Notes: a model not told the origin generated them from the sequence alone. A stretch of DNA of 64,000 nucleotides from JAGNLV01 sp964612145 (GCA_964612145.1 CAZTBP010000001.1:62001-126000), one strand, 5' to 3'. Shown: positions 40,844 through 49,917, counted from the first letter of the stretch. Program-made: numbers and translations.

Positions 40844-42259
40844 ATGAATACTACACGAACCGGCGACGTTACGGACTCGACGTCCATTTCAGGCATTTCG
40901 AAGATCATTCTCACTCTCTTCGTTCTCCTCTGTTCCGCGAACACCAATGCCGCTTTGCAGGCTTCCTCGGCCAGTGAAAATTCCATTACCCTGAACTGGA
41001 CTTCTCCCGGTGACGACGGCGGCGCCGGAACCGCAGCACAATACGATGTACGCTATTCGACTGCCCCTATCGACGCCGGCAACTTTGATTCGGCCGGTCA
41101 GGTTTTCGGAGAGCCTGCTCCACAGGCAGCCGGATCTCCGGAGTCATTTACGGTAACCGGACTTACCTCGGGGACTACGTACTATTTCGCTATCAAGACC
41201 TCAGACGAGGCCGGCAACTGGTCCGGCATATCGAATATCGTCTCGGCTACGACCGATAGTGATCAGACACCACCGATGACGGTAGCGGATCTCGTCACCC
41301 TGCTGCCGACCCAGACCTCCCTGACTCTGGCCTGGACCGCGCCCGGCGACGACAGCACCAGCGGCACGGCGTCAGAATACGATATTCGCTATTCAACAGC
41401 GCCGATTAGCAACGCCACCGCCTGGAATGGCGCCGCACAAATCAGCAACGAACCATCTCCATCGACAGCCGGGACGCCGGAGAGCCTCACAGTCTCGGGG
41501 CTCAGTGAAAACCAGACGTACTATTTTGCGCTCAAAGCGGCGGATGAACTTGGCAACTGGTCCGCGATGTCTAATGTGGCCAGCGGCTCGACTACGCCTG
41601 ACCAGACTGCTCCCGGAGCTATCAATGACCTCGAGGCCACACCCGGTCCGCAAAACGGCAGTATTGATGTAAGCTGGACAGCGCCCGGCGACGATGGTAT
41701 GCTTGGGACAGTGACTCTGTATGAAATTCGCTATGCCTATGATTCGATAACGGATGCTTCCTGGGACGAGGCCCCGGTCTGGAGTTTTGCACCAACACCG
41801 CTGGCATCGGGTCTCGAACAGAACATCACCCTGACAAATCTCGAACCGGGGCAGGTTTACTATATCGGCGTTAAGGCATACGACGATGCGGCCAATGCCT
41901 CCCCGCTTTCTAACATCGATTCGACCACGGCATACTATGACCTGTCATTGGATCTGGATGAGGATAACGACAATCTCCCGACCGATTTCAACCTGTCACA
42001 GAATTACCCGAACCCGTTTAACCCGACAACTGAGATTCAGATCGCCGTTCCGCGCGTAGCTGACGCCCAACTGGTCGTGTACAATTCGGCCGGCCAGGCC
42101 GTGACGAAGTTAGTCGATGGAGCGTTGGCAGCCGGTGAGCATGTAGTGAGCTGGAACGGCCGAAACGATGCCGGGCAGATGGTGGCAACCGGTGTCTATT
42201 ACTATCGATTTGCCGCCGGAGATTTTGTCGAAACGAAAAAGATGATGCTGTTGAAATAA
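40844..42259 (+). CDS. Secreted fibronectin type III protein with T9SS-type sorting domain
   Basis: 471 residues. The ATG at 40844 has GGAGG upstream; an earlier start would engulf the sigma-54 promoter. A hydrophobic export segment lies at about 20-42 (KIILTLFVLLCSANTNA). Three FN3-like repeats follow, each with a TLNWTSPGDDG-type strand and GLTSGTTYYFAIKTSDEAGNWS. The C-terminus (about 385-471) is a Por-type sorting domain: LSQNYPNPFNPTTEIQIAVP, then a strand pair and GVYYYRFAAGDFVETKKMMLLK. It is predicted to be surface-attached or released. Confidence 0.9.
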   Translation: MNTTRTGDVTDSTSISGISKIILTLFVLLCSANTNAALQASSASENSITLNWTSPGDDGGAGTAAQYDVRYSTAPIDAGNFDSAGQVFGEPAPQAAGSPESFTVTGLTSGTTYYFAIKTSDEAGNWSGISNIVSATTDSDQTPPMTVADLVTLLPTQTSLTLAWTAPGDDSTSGTASEYDIRYSTAPISNATAWNGAAQISNEPSPSTAGTPESLTVSGLSENQTYYFALKAADELGNWSAMSNVASGSTTPDQTAPGAINDLEATPGPQNGSIDVSWTAPGDDGMLGTVTLYEIRYAYDSITDASWDEAPVWSFAPTPLASGLEQNITLTNLEPGQVYYIGVKAYDDAANASPLSNIDSTTAYYDLSLDLDEDNDNLPTDFNLSQNYPNPFNPTTEIQIAVPRVADAQLVVYNSAGQAVTKLVDGALAAGEHVVSWNGRNDAGQMVATGVYYYRFAAGDFVETKKMMLLK

Positions 42260-42350
42260 CCCCGCTTCCCCATTGTCTCTCTCTGGTAAACGCCCGGCGA
42301 CGGTACTGAGCACCGCCGTCGGGTACACTTTCTGTGACATTTCGGAAAAC

Positions 42351-42378
42351 GGCCGCCGGGCAACCCCGCCCGGCGGCC
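42351..42378. terminator. Terminator-like hairpin between convergent genes
   Basis: GGCCGCCGGGC-AACCCC-GCCCGGCGGCC is a perfect 11-bp stem followed by TTAATT. It sits between the convergent genes ending at 42259 and 42398 and could terminate both. Confidence 0.65.
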
Positions 42379-42397
42379 TTAATTCATTGATGTGGGG

Positions 42398-42646
42398 CTA
42401 CGGGCCTACCTGACTGCGTCGCTTTTTGCGAGCAATCAACGAATAGGTCAGCAGGCCGACCGCAAATCCCAATAGCAGCACCAGCGGAATCAAGAGAATC
42501 AGCGAGATCGTGAAACTCCAGAAAAGGAACTGGAAAGTCACTTCGTCGGTGTTTTGCAGGAGGATTATCAGTACCAGCAGGACCAGCACCGCAATAGCAA
42601 TCTGCTTCACCGTTTTGCCTTTTCCATGCTCTGACATAGTCTCCAT
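42398..42646 (-). CDS. LapA-domain (DUF1049) membrane protein
   Basis: 82 residues. Two membrane helices (IAIAVLVLLVLIILLQNTDEVTFQFLFWSF and ILLIPLVLLLGFAVGLLTYSLIA) enclose the QNxxxVxFxFL motif of the LapA domain. The tail is KKRRSQ. In E. coli the family regulates lipopolysaccharide assembly with LapB. The gene is 12 bp downstream of the outer-membrane protein gene. Confidence 0.8.
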   Translation of the reverse strand: METMSEHGKGKTVKQIAIAVLVLLVLIILLQNTDEVTFQFLFWSFTISLILLIPLVLLLGFAVGLLTYSLIARKKRRSQVGP

Positions 42647-42658
42647 CGTATCCCCTTC

Positions 42659-43114
42659 CTAAAAATAAAAACCCAGCAACAAACGGAATTCGGGCACATC
42701 GCCCATTCCGAACCGCGCTTCGAGATTGTACGATCCACTCCCGCCAAGTGAAAGCCAAGTCCCGCCCATGACTGTTGCCCCCACTTCGGTATCGCTGTCG
42801 CTCTTCTCATGGTTGAAATACCCGAGCGTCGGCCCAATGCCGAGATACAGGGCTATCCCCGTTTCGGGAATGTGAAGAGGAATCTGGAAATCCGTGTTGA
42901 CTGCAACACTTGTCACGTTATCCCCGAAACCAACATCGACACTCGGCGCAAACTTAATCACCTCAGCCAGCTTGCCAAGCCGTGCCTGGAGACCAAAAAC
43001 TATTTGGTCCGGATCGAGTCCAAAACCGCCTCGCAGGCCTACAGTCGCTGAGGCGCTGCTTGCTCCCGACAGGATTACAAGTATGCAAGTTATTATTGTC
43101 GTAATCTTTTTCAA
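42659..43114 (-). CDS. Small outer-membrane beta-barrel protein
   Basis: 151 residues. A cleavable signal peptide (MKKITTIITCILVILSGASSASA) is followed by alternating strands (VGLRGGFGLD, IVFGLQARLGKLAEVIKFAPSVDVGFG, IALYLGIGPTLGYF) and a terminal aromatic residue (LLLGFYF), the usual outer-membrane insertion signal. It resembles opacity-type eight-stranded barrels. Function unknown. Confidence 0.75.
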   Translation of the reverse strand: MKKITTIITCILVILSGASSASATVGLRGGFGLDPDQIVFGLQARLGKLAEVIKFAPSVDVGFGDNVTSVAVNTDFQIPLHIPETGIALYLGIGPTLGYFNHEKSDSDTEVGATVMGGTWLSLGGSGSYNLEARFGMGDVPEFRLLLGFYF

Positions 43115-43181
43115 CTATCAATCCTTTTGTTTTTGCCCGGGTCCAACCATATCAACATAGCATCCTCCGATTCGGAAAGGA

Positions 43182-43214
43182 ATAAAAAACCCGGCGGTTA
43201 ATCACCGCCGGGTT
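43182..43214 (-). terminator. Rho-independent terminator of rpsA
   Basis: AACCCGGCGGT-TAATC-ACCGCCGGGTT is a perfect 11-bp stem. On the minus strand it is followed by TTTTTTATT. It begins 26 bp after the rpsA stop. Confidence 0.88.
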
Positions 43215-43239
43215 ATATATCCGAAACGAAAGGTAAGCG

Positions 43240-45447
43240 TTAGCTGCTTTTCTCTTCCGATTCTTCCTGAACGCCCTCATCGGAGGATTCGGCGGACTCG
43301 TCATCGGAGGAGCCTTCCTCCTCTGTCGATCCATCGTTTCCTTGCGACTGCTGCAACGCCTTCTTCAGTTCTTCCGGCATAGCTTCAGCCATGCTGGTTG
43401 TCTGAGGCTGCGGCGGAGACTTGGGCGTCGTGTCCTCTTTGGGTTCAGGCGACTTCGGCTGGGACTGTTTCTTAGGCTCGGCCGTCTGCGCCTCGTCCTC
43501 CTGACCGAAGTCATCCGGGATGGCGTCGTCGATCGACTCCTCGCCGGAGACCGGGTGGGTCTTGAGGAAGTTCTCCAGCTCCGACCGCTCGCGCTTCTTG
43601 TAGTACGCCGAAACGCTGAGCACGATCTTATGCTGGTTTTTATCGAACTCGACCACCTGCAGCGGGATCTCGTCACCTTCGTTGAACACGCCGGTCGGAT
43701 CGGTCAGGTTCTTGCGGCCCAGCTGGGTCGCCGGAACGAAACCTTCCACGGCACCGTCGAGTTCCACGACCACGCCGCGATCGAGCACCCGCTGAATGGT
43801 CCCGAGACATTCGGACCCTACCGAGTACTTTTTCGCGATGGCCGGCCACGGATCGTCTTCAAGCTGCTTGAAACCGAGTGAAATGCGACGGTTTTCGTGA
43901 TCGATCTTGAGGATCTTCACTTCGACCTTATCGCCTTTTTTCATGACTTCAGACGGATGCTGGATGCGCTTGGTCCAGGACATGTCCGAGATATGCACCA
44001 GCCCGTCGATGCCCTCTTCGAGTTCGACGAAGGCGCCAAAGGCGGTCAGGTTACGAACCTTACCGGTAACCACGGCGCCGACCGGGTACTTCTCTTCGAT
44101 GGTGGTCCAGGGATCCGGCTCCATCTGTTTAATACCGAGAGAGATCTTCTCGTTGTCCTTGTCAACCGACAACACGACCGCTTCGACCTCGTCGCCAACA
44201 TTCATGATCTTCGACGGGTGCTTGATGTGCTGGGTCCAGGACATTTCCGAGATATGGATCAGGCCTTCGATGCCTTTTTCCAGTTCGACAAATGCGCCGT
44301 AGTCGGTAATCGATACGACCTTGCCGATGACCTTCTTGCCCAGGGGGTACTTCTGTTCGATATTTTCCCACGGGTACGGGGTCATCTGCTTGAGACCGAG
44401 CGAGATACGCGAGGTCTTCTCATCGAAGTCCAGAATCTTGACATCGATCTTGTCTCCGAGCGACACCAGTTCGCTGGGATGTCGGATCCGGCCCCACGAC
44501 ATATCGGTGATATGCAGCAGGCCATCGACTCCGCCGAGGTCGATAAACACACCGAAGTCGGTAATGTTCTTGACGATTCCCTGGCGGACCTGACCGACCG
44601 CGATCTCGTTGAGCAGGTGGGCCCGCATTTTCTCGCGCTCTTCTTCGAGCACGACGCGACGGGACACGACGATGTTCCGGCGAGACTTGTTGATCTTAAT
44701 GATCTTGACTTCCATCTCGTCGCCGATGAGAGCGTCGAAATCAGGTACCTGGCGCAGCGCCACCTGGGATCCCGGCAGGAAGGCATCGACACCCATGATG
44801 TCGACGACCAGGCCGCCTTTGATCCGACGGGCCACAATCCCGGCGATTTTCTCTCCGGAGTCGTGGACTTCGCGAATCTTCTCCCAGACTCGCATAAAGT
44901 CGGCTTTCTGCTTGGACAGGATTAACTGACCGTGAGCGTCCTCGATCTGCTCGAGATACACTTCGATTTCATCGCCAACCGCAATATTAATTGGCTGGGT
45001 GAATTCATGCATGGGGATAATCCCCTCGGACTTGAATCCGACGTCAACGATGACGTCGTCACGGTGCACGCCGATCACGGTGCCGTTGACGACTTCGCCT
45101 TCTTTGATATCCTTGATGGTGGCATCGTACATGTCGACCATCTGCTGGTACTCATCGGGATCGTAGACGACTCCGGCGACGTCAGTGATTCGTACCGCCT
45201 CGACTTGTGATTCGGACGGTTCGGCCTCGTCGGCCTTTCTTGCCTGGCGCTCTTTCGCCTTTTCCGCGGCCCGTTTTTGACGGCCCGTTAAAACTCGTTC
45301 GCGTTTTGGTTGTTGCTCAACCACCTCCGGCTTTTCGACATCTTGCGACTCGTCCTTGGTGATTTTGGTCTTAACGCGTTTAGTTTTTTTGGAAGACTGC
45401 GCTTTGCGCTTGGACGTTTTGGATGCAGGGTTCTTGGCGTCTGCCAT
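43240..45447 (-). CDS. rpsA: 30S ribosomal protein S1
   Basis: 735 residues, against about 557 in E. coli. Six S1 domains are visible, beginning with GEVVNGTVIGVHRDDVIVDVGFKSEGIIP; domains 3-5 have the strong S1 core (GVFIDLGGVDGLLHITDMSW, GAFVELEKGIEGLIHISEMSW, GAFVELEEGIDGLVHISDMSW). An N-terminal extension of about 90 residues is Lys/Arg-rich, and a C-terminal extension of about 110 residues is rich in Glu, Gln, Ser and Pro. Both flank an otherwise normal S1. It follows plsC and cmk, the classical order. Confidence 0.96.
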   Translation of the reverse strand: MADAKNPASKTSKRKAQSSKKTKRVKTKITKDESQDVEKPEVVEQQPKRERVLTGRQKRAAEKAKERQARKADEAEPSESQVEAVRITDVAGVVYDPDEYQQMVDMYDATIKDIKEGEVVNGTVIGVHRDDVIVDVGFKSEGIIPMHEFTQPINIAVGDEIEVYLEQIEDAHGQLILSKQKADFMRVWEKIREVHDSGEKIAGIVARRIKGGLVVDIMGVDAFLPGSQVALRQVPDFDALIGDEMEVKIIKINKSRRNIVVSRRVVLEEEREKMRAHLLNEIAVGQVRQGIVKNITDFGVFIDLGGVDGLLHITDMSWGRIRHPSELVSLGDKIDVKILDFDEKTSRISLGLKQMTPYPWENIEQKYPLGKKVIGKVVSITDYGAFVELEKGIEGLIHISEMSWTQHIKHPSKIMNVGDEVEAVVLSVDKDNEKISLGIKQMEPDPWTTIEEKYPVGAVVTGKVRNLTAFGAFVELEEGIDGLVHISDMSWTKRIQHPSEVMKKGDKVEVKILKIDHENRRISLGFKQLEDDPWPAIAKKYSVGSECLGTIQRVLDRGVVVELDGAVEGFVPATQLGRKNLTDPTGVFNEGDEIPLQVVEFDKNQHKIVLSVSAYYKKRERSELENFLKTHPVSGEESIDDAIPDDFGQEDEAQTAEPKKQSQPKSPEPKEDTTPKSPPQPQTTSMAEAMPEELKKALQQSQGNDGSTEEEGSSDDESAESSDEGVQEESEEKSS

Positions 45448-45559
45448 TTCTAAAGGTAAAAACCTCCTTCTAGGGAGATCGACAGTTTGGGATTTTCCTG
45501 TAAAGGAAGACTGCCGAAGTGCTGTTCTTCCGGATCCTACCCCGGAAAATCAGCCCCGT

Positions 45560-45587
45560 TATATAACAAATATCGGTAAAAAGGCAA
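45560..45587 (-). promoter_or_regulatory. Sigma-70-type promoter upstream of rpsA
   Basis: Minus strand: TTGCCT (45582-45587) and TATATA (45560-45565) with 16 bases between. It lies 110-140 bp before the rpsA ATG, leaving a long leader in which S1 could regulate its own translation. Confidence 0.5.
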
Positions 45588-45616
45588 GAACTTTCGGGAC
45601 GAAATGCCCGGTGTGG

Positions 45617-46237
45617 TCAACTATTCGGGCGCAGGCCGGACTCGTCGCGAAGCGCCCGAATCCGGTTCATAATCAGCTCCGACAGCTTCGCATACCCTTC
45701 TTTGGAGCGTTCGGTAGCAGTGACTTCCTCGGCGGAAATCGGCTCACCGAAGATGACGCGCAGCTTTTCCCGACCCAAAAAACACGCCTTAAGTCTATTT
45801 GCCCCATGAATATAACCGGGCACGACCGGGCAGCCGGCATGGCTGGCTATCAACGCCGGACCGGGTCGCGGCGAGAGAAAACCATCGATTTTCGAACGGG
45901 TGCCCTCAGGAAAAACAGTGAGGGCCTTGCCTTCTTTGATAGTGGCTACGGCTCGTTTCAGGGCATCGCGGTCAACTGTGCCGCGCTTAACCGGCATAGC
46001 GTGGGTGCGACGGATGATTCGACCCAGAATCGGGACCGAAAACAGCTCTGCCTTGGCAAAAAACCAGACCGGACGCGTAGTGGAACTGCCCACAAACGGC
46101 GGATCGAAGTATGAGATATGATTGGTGGCGAGCATGAATCCGCCCTCTTTGGGAATATGCTCCCGCCCGGACACTCGGCGGCGGAAAATGATGGTGGCGG
46201 TGAACCAGCTAAGGCACCACCCCAGCCAGTACAACAT
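45617..46237 (-). CDS. plsC: 1-acylglycerol-3-phosphate acyltransferase
   Basis: 206 residues. The HxxxxD motif is NHISYFD and the substrate motif is FPEGTRS, followed by a segment ALIASHAGCPVVPGYI, in PlsC order. It has one N-terminal hydrophobic segment (MLYWLGWCLSWFTATIIF). The enzyme makes phosphatidic acid in the inner membrane. It lies two bases after cmk and about 170 bp before rpsA. Confidence 0.92.
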   Translation of the reverse strand: MLYWLGWCLSWFTATIIFRRRVSGREHIPKEGGFMLATNHISYFDPPFVGSSTTRPVWFFAKAELFSVPILGRIIRRTHAMPVKRGTVDRDALKRAVATIKEGKALTVFPEGTRSKIDGFLSPRPGPALIASHAGCPVVPGYIHGANRLKACFLGREKLRVIFGEPISAEEVTATERSKEGYAKLSELIMNRIRALRDESGLRPNS

Positions 46238-46239
46238 TT

Positions 46240-46956
46240 TTAGGCTCCTGCGAAACGTTCTTCGGCGAGCGAGACTATTCTGTCAACTTGTTGTTCGACT
46301 GTCAAAGTGCTGGTGTCGACTAGGACCGCATCCTCGGCCTGCCGCAGCGGCGAGTGCTCGCGGGAGGAATCGTAGTCGTCGCGTCGTTGAATATCCGCTT
46401 CAAGCTCTTTCAGCGTTGTTTCGATACCCATTTCCTCCAGATCACGCAGCCGTCGCTCGGCGCGTTGCCTGACAGTCGCAATGAGAAAAATTTTCAAGTC
46501 TGCATCGGGAAAAACAACAGTGGTAGTATCGCGTCCTTCGGCCACAATCGAACCGCTGCATCCAGCCTCAATCTGTTGCGCCACCATCGCCCGGCGCACT
46601 TCAGGGTGCGCTGAGACTTCAGACACGTGCCTGGTCACTTCCTGAGTTCGGATCTGTTCGGTGACATCCTGTTCATCGCAATACACGCGATTGATTCCGT
46701 CGATAATCTCAAACCGTACCGGGAGTTGTTCCGCCAGCATGCCCAGCGTTTTAGCATCGGAGGGCGCTATTTGGTGAGTAAGGGCATAGTGTGTGAGGGC
46801 ACGGTACATCGCTCCGGTGTCGAGATAAGTGAACCCGAGGCGTTGGGCCACCAATCGAGCGGTTGTCGTTTTCCCTGCGCCGGCGGGGCCGTCGATAGCC
46901 ACAATACGGCCGCGATTGTTGTGGCGGCTGTGTCTGTCTTGATTCATCGCGACCAT
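46240..46956 (-). CDS. cmk: Cytidylate kinase
   Basis: 238 residues from the ATG at 46956 (a second ATG three codons on is possible). The P-loop is IDGPAGAGKTTTARLVAQRLG, followed by YLDTGAMYRALTHYAL (nucleotide-binding), RDTTTVVFPDADLKIFLIATVRQRAERRLRDL and a DDYDSSREHSPLRQAEDAVLVDTS lid, all typical of Cmk. It converts CMP/dCMP to the diphosphates with ATP. First gene of the cmk-plsC-rpsA set. Confidence 0.95.
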   Translation of the reverse strand: MVAMNQDRHSRHNNRGRIVAIDGPAGAGKTTTARLVAQRLGFTYLDTGAMYRALTHYALTHQIAPSDAKTLGMLAEQLPVRFEIIDGINRVYCDEQDVTEQIRTQEVTRHVSEVSAHPEVRRAMVAQQIEAGCSGSIVAEGRDTTTVVFPDADLKIFLIATVRQRAERRLRDLEEMGIETTLKELEADIQRRDDYDSSREHSPLRQAEDAVLVDTSTLTVEQQVDRIVSLAEERFAGA

Positions 46957-46985
46957 AGTAAACGACCCCAGGTGAAAAGGCAATG

Positions 46986-47019
46986 AAAAAGGACGGCCCG
47001 CCGGTAGCCGGCCGTTTTT
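46986..47019 (-). terminator. Terminator, probably for the LiaF-like operon
   Basis: ACGGCC and GGCCGT pair around an inner CGCCGGTAGCC, with A and T runs on both sides (TTTTT on the minus strand). It is separated from the operon stop (47198) by the miniature element at 47046-47200. Confidence 0.6.
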
Positions 47020-47045
47020 GAACAACGGAATGTGGGTGAGGAATC

Positions 47046-47200
47046 TAGCAGGCTGTTGAAAAACCGTTTTCGGCCGGTTTGTGAAAAATGACGACGCGCC
47101 AGGAAGCCCTACAATCGACGATCTCGGCACGAACCAACTTGGAACACCCCCTGAACACGTGATAGGTGGATCGATTCCAGAGTCTTTCAACAGCCTGCTA
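47046..47200. mobile_element. MITE-like element with 16-bp terminal inverted repeats
   Basis: TAGCAGGCTGTTGAAA at 47046-47061 is perfectly repeated in inverse at 47185-47200. The 155-bp unit between has no gene. No target-site duplication was seen. The outermost TAG of the right repeat doubles as the stop codon of the neighbouring minus-strand gene. Similar GCAGGCTGTTGAAAAA words occur as interspersed repeats in other bacteria, so a non-autonomous transposable element is likely but unproven. Confidence 0.6.
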
Positions 47201-48097
47201 AAAGAAGTCTATCGAAAGAGATCCGAGATGTGGATCCAGTTTTACATTGATCGTATGAGCCATGCTGTCATAGCCTTCGTTAACAAAACCGGCATCTCTC
47301 CTGATGAGGTTGATCGTCTTAAGGTAGTTTTCGAATTCTGTCCCTTTGACTCGCAATCCGACCGTTTTCGGAAGCCGAAGCCGCACTTCAGCATCTTCAC
47401 CGAAGATGTTGACATCGACGGCCGGCTGTAAGTCGCCCAGTCGGAGATAGACGTAGGAGTTGTCGGCATTGAGATTCAGCCGTCGAAGCGGCGTAGTTGC
47501 AAAATTCATATCAAGCTTCGACTCCCGCCCCTCGACGGTCAGTTCCAGTGGTATATCCTCGTTGAATCGCATGACCCAGTCCTGCGGGTCGCCCGTATTT
47601 ATCTGGACTATCCCGCCGATAACGGCGCCGCTTCGGCTGTTGAAATCAAAAATGGCTTCTCCGGCTTCGACTCGATGATTGATATCCGGTTTCTTCGTGT
47701 ACTCGGCAAAGAGGGCGTACACAAGGTCGCGACCGGAGTCCCGAATTGTCAGATCCGTTTCATCCAGATCAAGGTTGGCCCGAATGACCTCCACGGACGA
47801 GTCGAACCGCTCCGTGAATGTCCACGACTGGAAGAAACTGGTCTGGTCGCCACCATAGCTGCCGTAAATGGCAATCCCAAGACCGGAAACAAAGAGCGCA
47901 ATGGAGGTCAGGTAGGAAATTGCCCGGAGCCTGGTGTTGGTAAAGATTTTCTCTATACCGACCGCTATAAGCGCGATCGGGAACAGGATAGCCAGATCAA
48001 TCCAGAAATTCGGATTGAGCACATTCAGGTTTTGCAGCAGCAGCAGCAAACCCAGCAGTATCAGGAATAGGCCCCATCGCAGACGTGCCGGAGTCAT
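47198..48097 (-). CDS. LiaF-like membrane protein
   Basis: 299 residues. Two to three N-terminal membrane segments (WGLFLILLGLLLLLQNLNVLNP, FWIDLAILFPIALIAVGIEKIF, ISYLTSIALFVSGLGIAIYG) are followed by a beta-helix-like soluble domain with repeated short strands (LDLDETDLTIRDSG ... LNLNADNSYVYLRLGDLQPAVDVNIFGEDAEVRL). This is the LiaF/DUF5668-type layout found beside PspC proteins. The stop codon is provided by the repeat element. It overlaps the PspC gene by four bases. Confidence 0.7.
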   Translation of the reverse strand: MTPARLRWGLFLILLGLLLLLQNLNVLNPNFWIDLAILFPIALIAVGIEKIFTNTRLRAISYLTSIALFVSGLGIAIYGSYGGDQTSFFQSWTFTERFDSSVEVIRANLDLDETDLTIRDSGRDLVYALFAEYTKKPDINHRVEAGEAIFDFNSRSGAVIGGIVQINTGDPQDWVMRFNEDIPLELTVEGRESKLDMNFATTPLRRLNLNADNSYVYLRLGDLQPAVDVNIFGEDAEVRLRLPKTVGLRVKGTEFENYLKTINLIRRDAGFVNEGYDSMAHTINVKLDPHLGSLSIDFF

Positions 48098-48552
48098 GAG
48101 ACGGTGCCTCCGTTTTTCAGATCAGATTCTTCGGTCGACTGCCCGTCCTGCTCTATATCTTCGACCGGAGTCCGGCGTTTGTGGAAAATCAGCATCAGAC
48201 CACCGACTATCAGCAGAGCCGGCCACCACTCGCTCAGATCAAGCCAGAACCAGTGCTCACGAATAAGCAGGATCGAGCCGAGAAAAATCAGGATGATTCC
48301 GGGGAGGTACTTATTCCACGATGAATGGCTGGGTCGTGACGGCTCCTCGGTCGCCACACCAATCGGCGGTTTCTTGGGAATAATAATCAGGCCAACGATA
48401 TATGCCAGAATGGCGAATCCCTGAGTCGCTAAAAACAGCACGACCGCGATAACGCGGACCAGGGTCGGGTCGATTTCAAAATATTCACCGAGGCCTCCGC
48501 AGACGCCTCCGATGACCTTATTTTCAACTGAGCGGTATAATTTGTTATCCAT
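48094..48552 (-). CDS. PspC-domain protein
   Basis: 152 residues from the ATG at 48552 (AGGAG upstream). The PspC domain is LYRSVENKVIGGVCGGLGEYFEIDPTLVRVIAVVLFL, then two more membrane segments (FAILAYIVGLIIIP and YLPGIILIFLGSILLI plus WWPALLIVGGLMLIF). Such proteins respond to envelope stress together with LiaF-like partners. It lies between the anti-sigma gene and the LiaF-like gene. Confidence 0.85.
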   Translation of the reverse strand: MDNKLYRSVENKVIGGVCGGLGEYFEIDPTLVRVIAVVLFLATQGFAILAYIVGLIIIPKKPPIGVATEEPSRPSHSSWNKYLPGIILIFLGSILLIREHWFWLDLSEWWPALLIVGGLMLIFHKRRTPVEDIEQDGQSTEESDLKNGGTVS

Positions 48553-48622
48553 GGTCACTCCTGATGTCCTGGCGGTTGCATCTTCGCTTTCGGGAGTTAT
48601 ATACGATGGATAGCGGCAAAGG

Positions 48623-49894
48623 TTACTTGTCCTGCCCGGATTCCGCCGATTCCCGAGCCTCCAGTTCACTTAGATGGTCGATCATCGTCATGGCCCTGTC
48701 ACGATGCAGGATGTCCCGGCGGCTCAAATACTCACGGAAAAACTGCATACTGCGATTGAACTGTTCCCAGTCTGTCCCGACAGCTCGTTGACCAACCTCA
48801 TACTTCACCTCGACCAACTGCCGCTCGACGGTCGAGCGATCAATCAGTTTTGCCGACGACCGAGATTTCCCAAGCGCCAGACGGCCGCGGTCGGACATTA
48901 GCGTCGACCAGACATCTTCCAGTGAATCAGCCCGCTGGACCCATTCTGCCATCGATGCCTGCTCCTGCCCCTCACCAGACGATGTCGCCTCAAAACCTAA
49001 TCCGCCAGCGGAAGAGGCGCGGTTGACTGCACCACGCAGGCTGAGGTCCGGCTTGGCCCGGACACCCTGCACTATTCCCTGGAGCGGCACCGAAAATTGC
49101 GCGGCGGGCTGGTAGTTTTCTGATATAACTGCGTCCTGTTGTTCACGCGCGATTGAATTTCTATCGAGATGGATGTCGGTTTCGGCGACAATGTCTTCGT
49201 ACAATTGCTCCGCCTTTAGCTTCTCTGGATCCGGTGACGGCGACTCTGGCGATACGGCCCCTTGCACATCCGGTGTCGACTGACTAACCTCGATCTCTTG
49301 CCGAGCAATGGTTCCGCGCGATCCGGCCCCCTCTTTCAGGTCTGTATCCTTTTCCACTGCGGTCGTCTGCTCCGGCTTCGCGCGGTCCTCCGGCACTTGA
49401 GACTTGTCGGTATCTTTAGGCTCGGCTACCACACCGGCTACCGAACCCTCAGGAGCAGCCGACTTCCTGACTGCCTCGTCATCAGCGATTTCCGGCGCGT
49501 TCACAACGGGCGACGGACTTTCGACTTCGGGTTCGGCCTGTTGCATTATGTCGGTGTAGTTGATCCCAATGAACATCAGCACGGCAATCGAAGCGGCGGC
49601 GGCGGTGATTTTCCAGCCAAGACCGGTGCGTCGTTTCGGCACCGGCGTGATTTCCGGTTCATCGGCCTCTACCCCGATCTGCTGCTCGATCTTTGACGCC
49701 ATCCGCTCGAAATAGTCGTCACCGTCGACATCGCTGTATTTCTCCACGAGTACGTCGGCTTTCTTCAGCCGGTTAAACAGTCGGCTGCACTCATCGCACT
49801 GCAGGAGGTGCTCGCCGACCGCCTGCTGCTCGTAGTCAGGAAGTTCGCCGTCGAGGTAGGCGGAGATTCTATCTATGAAATATCCGTGATCCAT
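48623..49894 (-). CDS. Zinc-finger anti-sigma factor
   Basis: 423 residues. The N-terminal anti-sigma domain has ISAYLDGELPD and the HxxxCxxC zinc motif EHLLQCDEC (residues about 28-36). One membrane helix (WKITAAAASIAVLMFIGINY) separates it from a long periplasmic part rich in Glu, Pro, Ser and Gln. It is 23 bases downstream of the ECF sigma gene and presumably sequesters it at the membrane until envelope stress occurs. Confidence 0.85.
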   Translation of the reverse strand: MDHGYFIDRISAYLDGELPDYEQQAVGEHLLQCDECSRLFNRLKKADVLVEKYSDVDGDDYFERMASKIEQQIGVEADEPEITPVPKRRTGLGWKITAAAASIAVLMFIGINYTDIMQQAEPEVESPSPVVNAPEIADDEAVRKSAAPEGSVAGVVAEPKDTDKSQVPEDRAKPEQTTAVEKDTDLKEGAGSRGTIARQEIEVSQSTPDVQGAVSPESPSPDPEKLKAEQLYEDIVAETDIHLDRNSIAREQQDAVISENYQPAAQFSVPLQGIVQGVRAKPDLSLRGAVNRASSAGGLGFEATSSGEGQEQASMAEWVQRADSLEDVWSTLMSDRGRLALGKSRSSAKLIDRSTVERQLVEVKYEVGQRAVGTDWEQFNRSMQFFREYLSRRDILHRDRAMTMIDHLSELEARESAESGQDK

Positions 49895-49917
49895 CAGTTT
49901 CTATATCCGCTTTCGCC

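Noticed and set aside
43897..44925. A 342-residue plus-strand frame opposite rpsA
   Set aside because: Periodic Asp/His-rich product that mirrors the S1 repeats on the other strand.
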